Position numbers and translations under genes: made by a program
The notes under the pieces: generated by a model
Database searches by the model: none
Told to the model about the DNA's origin: nothing
What the model saw: the letters and a program-made list of their open reading frames with translations, nothing else
Assembly: GCF_000695255.1 (NCBI RefSeq)
Contig: NZ_JMIB01000021.1
Coordinates: 124,001-188,000 of the forward strand
DNA length: 64,000 nt
DNA from: Photobacterium galatheae
GTDB taxonomy: Bacteria; Pseudomonadota; Gammaproteobacteria; Enterobacterales; Vibrionaceae
Direction: 5' to 3'
Shown: positions 17,260-25,154 of the stretch, in pieces
Layout of the letters: each line of letters starts with the position of its first letter
Position numbering within the stretch: position 1 is the first letter of the stretch

Positions 17260-17300
17260 CCTACCATCACCTGATTTTCAGATATAATTTCAACAATTGA

Positions 17301-17690
17301 TTATCTACTAATCGGATGATTCACTGGATTTACTTGAGGGGCAGGTCTCTCCAATATCATCGGTGCTTCAACAACTGTTGGCTGATTCTCGATCCAATCT
17401 TTCACAACGTCTTCTCTTTGGGTATTCGTTAAAGACCGCCATTGCTCTGCAGCAGTATTATCGACACCATCAGCTGATTCAGAAATAACAGGGATAAAAG
17501 ATAATGGCCGAACATTTTTTAATCTAACACTTTCAGTATCATCTGATAATTTATGGAAATTTTCATATTTATATTCCAAGGTATATTTATTTTTCATGTC
17601 GGATATTTCTAATCCAGAGTCAGATTTACTTTTCTCAAAGAATGCTGAAAATATATAGTAATTCGATGGAAACTCTAAAATCTCACTCAT
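17301..17690 (-). CDS. Short island gene: fused N- and C-terminal ends of the 1617-aa protein
   Basis: A 129-aa product of unknown function. Residues 1 to about 73 resemble the start of the large protein (MSEILEFPSNYYIFSAFF then SVRLKNVRPLSFIPV). Residues about 74-129 are almost identical to its last 56 residues (VDNTAAEQWRSLTNTQRED ... HPISR). The roughly 1500 residues between are missing. The 3' homology breaks at about 17473 (CACCATCAG), equivalent to 19301 in the large gene. The start ATG overlaps the stop of lipoprotein copy 2 by four bases (ATGA). The frame is intact, so it is either an expressed small partner or a neat deletion derivative. Confidence 0.6.
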   Translation of the reverse strand: MSEILEFPSNYYIFSAFFEKSKSDSGLEISDMKNKYTLEYKYENFHKLSDDTESVRLKNVRPLSFIPVISESADGVDNTAAEQWRSLTNTQREDVVKDWIENQPTVVEAPMILERPAPQVNPVNHPISR

Positions 17691-18859
17691 TTGAAAACCT
17701 CAGCATTCTTAAAAAACCCACCATCATTCGCAAATGCATTATATAAAGAACCCTCGGATGCACTTTGTCCAGTACCGATTTGATACCATTTTACATAGCT
17801 TCCATCATATTCTTTTTTGCCATTCAGCTTAAATACAGCAGTTGATGCGGAACCAAGCTTCGTATAATTAGCACCTAAGCCAATCATCTCAAAGTCATAA
17901 TATTTACCGAGCTTGTTTGGGATTATTTCTTCTACATTAAACGTCTGGCGATAAGTATCAATTAGATACCTTTTCGTCCATGTCTCAACCCAAACATATT
18001 TCCCGGTTGGACTAATTGTTCTTTTCCTAAATATTTGTGATTCTATATCCCCTTCCTGGTTTGGGATAACTGCATATAATAGTTTATTGTTTTTTTCATC
18101 ATAAATACCAGCACCAAAATCATGGACGACATATCTTTTCCCACCATATACGATTGATGCATTACTAAATTTAACATCAAATTTTTCTATTTCCTTTGTG
18201 AGTACGGTATATTTCCATTTTTTCCATTTGTCACTAAAGTAAAGATAGCTACTGTCTTCTGCCCATAAAAAATTCGTTGTTTCTGGATATTTCCCAAGTT
18301 CAGCGTATTCTCCAGTTTTCAAGTCCTTAATCACCTTAAATACACCTTCATCCGTACTATAGGACAGTGCCAAATATCGGTTATTGGGGGACATTTTTAT
18401 CGACTGGACGATTCCATCAAATTCATCAGCGACTAAGCGTAAGTCGGTGCCGTCAGTTTTAATACTCCACACTTTATCTCTACGCTCATAGAAATCATCT
18501 ATAGGCGCGTCACCACTTTCCCCATTATCCCAACGAAAGACGACGCGAGGTAAGTCATAAGAAGATTGATTGTTTAAATCTTCTTTTGGCCACTCTTTCG
18601 CCTTATAAATATAAAATGTTGGCTGACTGCTTCCATTCATATACCGAATATAATTATTTTCAGTGATGTAAATTCTGCCATCATCCCAATGTTGAGCATT
18701 TTTTTGCTCAACAATACTCATTGGTTTTGCTGGCTTTCTTTCTATCACCGCACTCTTTTCGGCTGAATTATCCCTGGAGTTCAAACGTGAAACAGACTCC
18801 TGTTCACATCCGGATAGCAAGATTCCAATGAAAACACTTAAAATTATCTTTTTTTTCAT
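17687..18859 (-). CDS. Island lipoprotein, copy 2 (propeller-like)
   Basis: Second paralogue, 390 aa, with the same lipoprotein signal (ILLSGCEQE) and the same blade-like motifs (IKTDGTDLRLV, SPNNRYLALSY, SPTGKYVWVET). It equals copy 1 in length and differs mainly in the last two thirds, where many substitutions are amino-acid changing by eye. The first third is nearly identical in all three copies, which suggests gene conversion or stronger constraint there. The stop overlaps the start of the 129-aa gene (ATGA). The start ATG lies a few bases after a fossil of the 475-aa gene. The function is not recognisable. Confidence 0.75.
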   Translation of the reverse strand: MKKKIILSVFIGILLSGCEQESVSRLNSRDNSAEKSAVIERKPAKPMSIVEQKNAQHWDDGRIYITENNYIRYMNGSSQPTFYIYKAKEWPKEDLNNQSSYDLPRVVFRWDNGESGDAPIDDFYERRDKVWSIKTDGTDLRLVADEFDGIVQSIKMSPNNRYLALSYSTDEGVFKVIKDLKTGEYAELGKYPETTNFLWAEDSSYLYFSDKWKKWKYTVLTKEIEKFDVKFSNASIVYGGKRYVVHDFGAGIYDEKNNKLLYAVIPNQEGDIESQIFRKRTISPTGKYVWVETWTKRYLIDTYRQTFNVEEIIPNKLGKYYDFEMIGLGANYTKLGSASTAVFKLNGKKEYDGSYVKWYQIGTGQSASEGSLYNAFANDGGFFKNAEVFK

Positions 18860-18864
18860 TTTTA

Positions 18865-18957
18865 TCACTCTGATCCTGCCAGAAGACTGGCGATTACCAC
18901 TTTTTCATAGACTAATGGGACTGACACATTTCGAACCATTTTTATCAGTGGCCTCAA
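18865..18957 (-). pseudogene. 3' fossil of the 475-aa island gene, upstream of lipoprotein copy 2
   Basis: Same fossil as at 17037-17129: a short minus-strand frame ending KVVIASLLAGSE, matching the end of the intact 475-aa protein (KEVTIASLLAGSVG), with its TGA a few bases before the lipoprotein ATG. It shows that copies 1 and 2 once had, or were copied together with the end of, the 475-aa gene upstream. Confidence 0.7.
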
Positions 18958-19061
18958 TCATAAGCGACTTCAACCACCTCAATGATAAAGCTGAGTTGAG
19001 GAGAAAGATTCTTGAAGATAAGTCGACATGAAGCACACCATTTCTTGGCTGATGATATTCA

Positions 19062-19087
19062 AAAGCGCCCCCTTCAGAAGGCGCTTT
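19062..19087 (-). terminator. Hairpin terminator after the 1617-aa gene
   Basis: Perfect 8-bp stem (AAAGCGCC with GGCGCTTT) around a 10-base loop, followed on the minus strand by TTTTGAAT. It begins 42 bases after the stop of the large gene. Confidence 0.8.
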
Positions 19088-19128
19088 CCTACCATCACCT
19101 GATTTTCAGATATAATTTCAACAATTGA

Positions 19129-22100
19129 TTATCTACTAATCGGATGATTCACTGGGTTTACTTGAGGAGCAGGTCTCTCCAATATCATCGGTGCTTCAAC
19201 AACTGTTGGCTGATTCTCGATCCAATCTTTCACAACGTCTTCTCTTTGGGTATTCGTTAAAGACCGCCATTGCTCTGCAGCAGTATTATCGACACCATCA
19301 GTTTGATAACTTTCCGGTTGTTTCACCCAAGGTTTAACCCAAGTCATATTTTTTATGCCAGGAAGAACAATGTTAATTTTATTAAATACTTTGAACACCT
19401 CAGAAGAAGAAAGGTCACTTTGTGATACATTCACAGATAGTTTCACTTCATCACTTTTCAGAACACAGCCAAATGGTCTTAACCCTTTCACTTTCAATCC
19501 GGTTGGCGAGGTATAAGAAATTGGCACTTCCATTGCGTATACTGCATAGGTTGATTTTTTATCTAGCTCTTCTTTATCACGCAATGCTAACCTGATGAAT
19601 GACTCTAGTTCACTGCTATTCTTCCCTTTCACCTTATCTTTATTGGTGAACTCCCAATAAGCTCTGAAGGTTGGCTCCAAAGTGGGGTTAAAGGCGTAAT
19701 CTCCCTGGTAATATGCACATGATCTATACATAGGACCCAGTGTTTTTTTGTCGTTTAGCACCTTTGCTGCATCCACAGTTGCAGCGCTAGGTGGCATTGC
19801 ATTGACACCAATAGAGATCGCAAAACTATCATCAACTGTATCAACAAATGAATCCAATATACTATTATCTGCAATTTCAAGTTGCAGATTCATTGCAACT
19901 TTTTGCCAGTCCATTCGAGCTTTTTCGTATAAGTCACGGTTTGTTTTTTTGGCGAGAAACAAAATATAAAAAGACTGTGGATTTTCCTCAGATTGTTTAT
20001 ATTCTCTGCTAGTTTCATCCGACCAGATAGCTTTATAATACTTACCAGAACTTGAGAAAACCCTAATTCCTGATGCTGCTGTTCTGAATCCTAAGTAATA
20101 CTTGTCGATACTATCTACAATAGGAACCACATTTTTTGATTTTGTATCGCTGGCTGATGTGAAAGATTCATTCAACAAGTCTTTTTCACGGAGAATCATC
20201 GCTTTTTCTCCAAAACTTGTCGGAATAGTCACAGTCGAACTGTTTTCCCCATGAACACCATATTTCAGTTCAGAGTCAAAATCATCAAGCTCATTCATAC
20301 GATGATTCACCTCAGAATAAAATGGTGGCAGTTTGATTGAAACAGCACCTGTCTTCATCCATAAAGCGTATTCCATCTCTCGAAACCCACCGGTTCTCAC
20401 ATACCAATCGAAATTATCAACCGGCATTTTATATTGCTTATCAAGAACCAAGTCATAATAGATTTTCTTCAGAAAACCAATCGGATAATTCACGATTTCC
20501 TTTGCGATTCGACTTTTACTTGTCAATGGTTTCAAACCATGTATTTTGGCCTCACCAAATTGATAAAAGGGTACAAACTCAAAACCGAGTAAAGTTTCTT
20601 CATTTTTGTAATTATAATATTCTTTGATTCTTTCATGAGGATCAGATGAAAAGCTGTCAACTTTCATCGGTACAATCAGGGACTCGAATTTAGGTCCACT
20701 TACATCAAAAATACCATCAACTCTGTCATAACCTAGCTTCGCTGAAATCACTTCATTATAATTTAGTTTCAGAATCACTTGCGCTTTCATCTTATGAAAA
20801 GGACTAATTCTGTTCGTGCTATATGGGTTTCGCCAATAATCATACTCTTTCCAATCGTCACTATTGGGTTCGGCAACTAATATTCGACAAAAGCCAATGT
20901 CATTTTTTCCAATCGTTCTCTCTATGATCGAAAAGTTATTCGCAAATTCTTCAAACAGGCTTTCTTTTCCAGTTTCAAATAATTTTGTTTGGATTGGGAA
21001 TACGCGATTAAATTTTGCTGATGCATTATTTTCGAAAACCTTACCTAAAATAGTCATGGGTAATGGCATCAAACGATTATATTTATCGTAGGGGTGATAT
21101 AAATCATCCACTGTAAAGTCCCGGGCATTCAGCCAGTCCAGGCCTAAATTCGTTGTCCCTACTGTATTCAAAACCCAATCATCTTTCATCACATAGGTTT
21201 CTAAATAACCACTGACATCATATTGTTCCAGAAGGTGATTTGTAATTGTATGATGCTTCCCTTTAACCCATGCCAGAATGTACATCAGGCCATTCAGTGC
21301 AACGGAACGAAGATGATACCGCTTCAGAAGCTCCATCTTCGTACTTTCTTCATTCAGAAATTGAATCATGTCCTCGTAGTTTTTGTGAGTCCTATCTATC
21401 TGTACATTCACAGAATTAAATTCTTTGATTAAATCAATATTGATAAAGGACAAGAAATGCAGCTGATAAAGCTTCTGAAAGTTACTCCAATACTCATTTA
21501 TTGCATGTTCAAACAGCAATGAATCGAGTACAGTTAATGCGGATTTCGCAACACCAGCGCTTTCTTTTGCAATTAAGATCCCACGCGCTGCTGGTGCAAT
21601 AATCGGCATACGGGAAGCGATCTGAAGTAATCCGTCAAAGATCGCGAGGATCATATCAACTTCAGCATCATGTTCTTTCTTAATCGATGCAAGTGTTGCA
21701 AGCCTTCCTCTTTCAAGTGTCTGTGAACCGGAGCGACTTGGGTTGAAAACAACATCCAGTGATGAAATATAAATTCGAATTTCCACACGTCGGTTATCTT
21801 TTAACCTTGGATTATCCCGGTTAATTTCACTATCATCATTGGGTCTATATATTGGGACAGCGTCACCAAAAGCTTTTACAGTAATCGAGTTATGCAAAGA
21901 TTCTGGAAACAAGTCCCTCGCATTGATTGCTCTTTTATGCGAAATGGTTAAGTTAATTTCTGGCATGCCCAGCTGACAAGCATGCCCTTCAATCTCAATT
22001 CTCAGTCTCGGCTCAGAAAATAAGGCGTCGGTTAGAACCTGAATCACCCCTTGGTTCTGGCTGAGATTTGTATCTCTGCTATTGAAGTTAAATAGGACTT

Positions 22101-23982
22101 TTATCCCCGAACCTCTTTCATCTGTTAACAAAGATGCATGACCACCACCGATATTTTGATTTAATATTTCGGTTGCCTTGAGAATAGCCTCATCAATTTT
22201 CGATGATTCTGTAGACAACGACTCTCGCCACACCGGAATATTTTTTAAATAATCAAATGCTATTTGATCAAGCTGCTCTTTCGTTCGTGCTGTTTCTTTT
22301 TGACTTTTAATCACTTTGCTTGATGTGTCATAAATTTTATAGACTGTCTGAGTCGTTTCAACTAAACCCACGCCACGACTTCCCCAGCCCGCTGTACCAC
22401 TAGACCAGGTTTCTGATAAGCGACCAGACAGAGCAATCCAGTTTTTGCCTCTGATATCGTTTGAGAAATTGCCTAAATACTTTTTAAACTCTGCTACATC
22501 AAGAAACTTCTCGCTGAATAGAGATTTTAAACCGATTTTTCGCTTCATCGCATCGGTTTCATTGAAGTATAAATCGAACTGCGCTTTGGCATCTGCCACT
22601 GCAAACAGGCCGTAATATAATTCCCCCGTTGCTTTCATTGCTTCAGGTAATTCAGTATTTATATTCTGCCAGACCAGCTTACTGACTGTATTAAATGTTT
22701 TCAGTTCACCTTCTTTTTGAATCATCTGACTCCAGGTACCCGATGCATAACCACCTGCAATTTGAGTGGTCGTCGCAGCAACTGATTTCAGCGTCATCAA
22801 ACTCTTGATGGCAGGACTCGAAACACCTTCGAGATCATACTTACCCGACAGATATTTTTTCATACGTCCCAGATATTGCGGGAACTGATAGATCAATGAC
22901 TCTTCAAGTGAGATCATGTCACCACAGACAATTGCAAACTTACCGAGAGGGTTTTTATCTGATACTTTTATATACTCTCTTAGTTCATATTGATATCTAT
23001 CATTAATCTGATCTCCAACAAAAGTGATATTCGCTCTGGATATAGATTCTGGTATTTTTTTATTAGCCATAAGCATTTTATCGAAAACAACAGTAATACT
23101 ATAATATCCATCATTGAATGATTCTGGGTCTAAATGAAAAACCGCGCAAGGCTTAGTATTATCGTCAACATTCCCAGCCGTATCTGGAAGGATAACTTGC
23201 GATAATAAATTCCCCTTTAATAATTCACTTCCTTTTTTGTCATACTTTTGTAATGAAACTGTTGCATGCAAGTAATCCTTGTTTGAAAATACAACAACAC
23301 AAGTAGCAACGCTGGGTACTAAAAACCCTTTAATATTTCTTTTTTCATTTACAATACGTTCTCGCCAGGCATTATATTTTTCTTTTTCATCTGTTAAGTT
23401 CCCTTGATCATCCTTTTTAAAAGCCGGAGCTAATTGTGATGGATGAATTTCAGTCACTGCAAACTCAATCGCTTCTGATGAAATCTTATCCGAGATTCCT
23501 TTAATTTCCTTACACAGATTTTCATAGGTCTTATTCCCTTGTGCTAATCTCATAAGCATATCAATGGGTGGGAATATAAGTTTATAACGACTTTGTGTTA
23601 AATGATGAACCGGACTGGTATGATTTAATATACTTTCTGACTCCGATTCACCTTTCTGACTTCCGACACTTAAAGAACACAGCCTATAATTAGCATCTGT
23701 TGCCCAGAGCTCTCTTTTACCACCAGTTGATTCAGAAACAACAGGAATAAAAGATAATGGCCGAACATTTTTTAATCTAACACTTTCAGTATTATCTGAT
23801 AATTTATGAAATAATTCATATTTTTCGCCAATTTTAGATTTTGATTTATCAGCAGATAATTCATCCTCAGAATTAGATTCATTTTCATCCGCAGATGTTT
23901 TATCATCAGAACTAGATTCGACTTTATCAAAAAATGCAGAAAATATATGGTAATTCGATGACAGCTCTAAAACATTACTCAC
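19129..23982 (-). CDS. Giant island protein with central OmpA-like domain (unknown function)
   Basis: A 1617-aa protein with no signal peptide that I can see. Residues about 20-50 are a Ser/Asp/Glu/Lys-rich linker. Residues about 625-740 form an OmpA C-terminal-like, peptidoglycan-binding-type domain: IEIEGHACQLG, LTISHKRAINARDLF, ITVKAFGDAVP and DNRRVEIRIY. A partly hydrophobic Ala-rich stretch near 775-815 (PIIAPAARGILIAKESAGVA) follows. The C-terminal 800 residues match nothing I know. The start is GTG, overlapping the stop of lipoprotein copy 3 (GTGA). A cytosolic giant protein with an OmpA domain, coupled to a lipoprotein gene, could be an effector delivered by type VI secretion. No hcp, vgrG or PAAR gene is visible, so this is inference. 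Confidence 0.7.
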   Translation of the reverse strand: MSNVLELSSNYHIFSAFFDKVESSSDDKTSADENESNSEDELSADKSKSKIGEKYELFHKLSDNTESVRLKNVRPLSFIPVVSESTGGKRELWATDANYRLCSLSVGSQKGESESESILNHTSPVHHLTQSRYKLIFPPIDMLMRLAQGNKTYENLCKEIKGISDKISSEAIEFAVTEIHPSQLAPAFKKDDQGNLTDEKEKYNAWRERIVNEKRNIKGFLVPSVATCVVVFSNKDYLHATVSLQKYDKKGSELLKGNLLSQVILPDTAGNVDDNTKPCAVFHLDPESFNDGYYSITVVFDKMLMANKKIPESISRANITFVGDQINDRYQYELREYIKVSDKNPLGKFAIVCGDMISLEESLIYQFPQYLGRMKKYLSGKYDLEGVSSPAIKSLMTLKSVAATTTQIAGGYASGTWSQMIQKEGELKTFNTVSKLVWQNINTELPEAMKATGELYYGLFAVADAKAQFDLYFNETDAMKRKIGLKSLFSEKFLDVAEFKKYLGNFSNDIRGKNWIALSGRLSETWSSGTAGWGSRGVGLVETTQTVYKIYDTSSKVIKSQKETARTKEQLDQIAFDYLKNIPVWRESLSTESSKIDEAILKATEILNQNIGGGHASLLTDERGSGIKVLFNFNSRDTNLSQNQGVIQVLTDALFSEPRLRIEIEGHACQLGMPEINLTISHKRAINARDLFPESLHNSITVKAFGDAVPIYRPNDDSEINRDNPRLKDNRRVEIRIYISSLDVVFNPSRSGSQTLERGRLATLASIKKEHDAEVDMILAIFDGLLQIASRMPIIAPAARGILIAKESAGVAKSALTVLDSLLFEHAINEYWSNFQKLYQLHFLSFINIDLIKEFNSVNVQIDRTHKNYEDMIQFLNEESTKMELLKRYHLRSVALNGLMYILAWVKGKHHTITNHLLEQYDVSGYLETYVMKDDWVLNTVGTTNLGLDWLNARDFTVDDLYHPYDKYNRLMPLPMTILGKVFENNASAKFNRVFPIQTKLFETGKESLFEEFANNFSIIERTIGKNDIGFCRILVAEPNSDDWKEYDYWRNPYSTNRISPFHKMKAQVILKLNYNEVISAKLGYDRVDGIFDVSGPKFESLIVPMKVDSFSSDPHERIKEYYNYKNEETLLGFEFVPFYQFGEAKIHGLKPLTSKSRIAKEIVNYPIGFLKKIYYDLVLDKQYKMPVDNFDWYVRTGGFREMEYALWMKTGAVSIKLPPFYSEVNHRMNELDDFDSELKYGVHGENSSTVTIPTSFGEKAMILREKDLLNESFTSASDTKSKNVVPIVDSIDKYYLGFRTAASGIRVFSSSGKYYKAIWSDETSREYKQSEENPQSFYILFLAKKTNRDLYEKARMDWQKVAMNLQLEIADNSILDSFVDTVDDSFAISIGVNAMPPSAATVDAAKVLNDKKTLGPMYRSCAYYQGDYAFNPTLEPTFRAYWEFTNKDKVKGKNSSELESFIRLALRDKEELDKKSTYAVYAMEVPISYTSPTGLKVKGLRPFGCVLKSDEVKLSVNVSQSDLSSSEVFKVFNKINIVLPGIKNMTWVKPWVKQPESYQTDGVDNTAAEQWRSLTNTQREDVVKDWIENQPTVVEAPMILERPAPQVNPVNHPISR

Positions 23983-25151
23983 TTGAAAACCTCAACATTC
24001 TTAAAAAAGTCACCATCATTTGCAAACTCGTTATATAAAGAACCTTCTGATGCAGTATGTCCTGTACCAATTTGAGACCACTTCATATAATGCCCATCAA
24101 ATTCTTTTTCATTATTCAGCTTAAATACAGCTGTTGTTCCTGAGCCAAACTTCACATAATTAGCACCTAAGCCAAGCATTTCAAAATAGCTATATCTTCC
24201 GACTTTATTCTTAATTATATTTTCTGCATTAAACGTCTGACGATAAGTATCGATCAGATACCTTTTCGTCCATGTCTCAACCCAAACATATTTCCCAGTT
24301 GGACTAATTGTTCTTTTCCTAAATATTCGTGATTCTATATCCCCTTCCGTATTTGGTATAACTGAAGATATTAGTTTGTTTCTTTTCTCATCATAAATGC
24401 CTACACCAAGAGAATCGACAACATACCTTTTTCCATCATATATTATTGACGCCTTACTGAAATTTACATCAACCTCTTCTATTTTTTTTGTGGATAAGGT
24501 ATATTTCCATTTTTTCCATTTGTCACTAAAGTAAAGATAGCTACTGTCTTCTGCCCATAAAAAATTAGTTGTTTCACGATATCTTCCAAGCTCGGTGTAT
24601 TCTCCAGTCTTCAAGTCCTTGATGACTTTGAGAACACCTTCCTCTGCACCATACGACAGTGCCAAATATCGGTTATTGGGGGACATTTTTATCGACTGGA
24701 CTATTCCGTTAAATTCATCAGCGACTAAGCGTAAGTCGGTCCCGTCAGTTTTAATACTCCACACTTTATCTCTACGCTCATAGAAATCATCTTTAGGAGC
24801 ATCACCACTTTCACCATTATCCCAACGAAAGACGACGCGAGGTAAGTCATAAGAAGATTGATTGTTTAAATCTTCTTTTGGCCACTCTTTCGCCTTATAA
24901 ATATAAAATGTTGGCTGACTGCTTCCATCCACATAGCGAATATAATTATTTTCAGTGATGTAAATTCTGCCATCATCCCAATGTTGAGCATTTTTTTGAT
25001 CAACAATACTCATTGGTTTTGCTGGCTTTCTCTCTATCACCGCACTCTTTGTGGCTGAATCATCTCTGGAATTCAAACGTGAAACAGACTCCTGTTCACA
25101 TCCGGATAGTAAAATTCCAATGAAAACGCTTAAGATTATCTTTTTTTTCAT
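23979..25151 (-). CDS. Island lipoprotein, copy 3 (propeller-like)
   Basis: Third paralogue, 390 aa, in what appears to be the complete module. Signal peptide as in the others (MKKKIILSVFIGILLSGC), then the nearly invariant first third and more divergent blades. Start ATG 25151 is fixed, because the upstream in-frame codon is missing here and GGGGTG gives the ribosome site. It lies three bases after the stop of the 475-aa gene and its own stop overlaps the GTG of the giant gene. The order 475-aa gene, lipoprotein, giant gene is thus a tightly coupled transcription unit. Possible roles are immunity against the giant protein or an envelope anchor for it. Confidence 0.75.
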   Translation of the reverse strand: MKKKIILSVFIGILLSGCEQESVSRLNSRDDSATKSAVIERKPAKPMSIVDQKNAQHWDDGRIYITENNYIRYVDGSSQPTFYIYKAKEWPKEDLNNQSSYDLPRVVFRWDNGESGDAPKDDFYERRDKVWSIKTDGTDLRLVADEFNGIVQSIKMSPNNRYLALSYGAEEGVLKVIKDLKTGEYTELGRYRETTNFLWAEDSSYLYFSDKWKKWKYTLSTKKIEEVDVNFSKASIIYDGKRYVVDSLGVGIYDEKRNKLISSVIPNTEGDIESRIFRKRTISPTGKYVWVETWTKRYLIDTYRQTFNAENIIKNKVGRYSYFEMLGLGANYVKFGSGTTAVFKLNNEKEFDGHYMKWSQIGTGHTASEGSLYNEFANDGDFFKNVEVFK

Positions 25152-25154
25152 TTT

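Larger units (their letters stand above)
17031..17300. repeat. Island intergenic repeat, copy A (pairs with 18859-19128)
   Basis: A stretch of 270 bp nearly identical to the block between lipoprotein copy 2 and the 1617-aa gene, in perfect register at an offset of 1828 bp. It contains a fossil of the 475-aa gene's 3' end next to the lipoprotein start and a hairpin terminator for the gene upstream. Only scattered substitutions are visible by eye, so the duplication is recent. Confidence 0.9.
18859..19128. repeat. Island intergenic repeat, copy B (pairs with 17031-17300)
   Basis: Second copy of the 270-bp block, separated from copy A by exactly 1828 bp. Homology continues on both sides, into lipoprotein copies 1 and 2 on one side and into the shared C-terminal coding tail (to 17473 and 19301) on the other. 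The full duplicated unit is therefore about 1615 bp (15859-17473 versus 17687-19301). Confidence 0.9.

Noticed and set aside
17031-19128. CRISPR array or insertion sequence as the source of the island repeats
   Set aside because: Repeats are two long coding-plus-spacer copies, not short regular units, and no transposase or terminal inverted repeats were seen.
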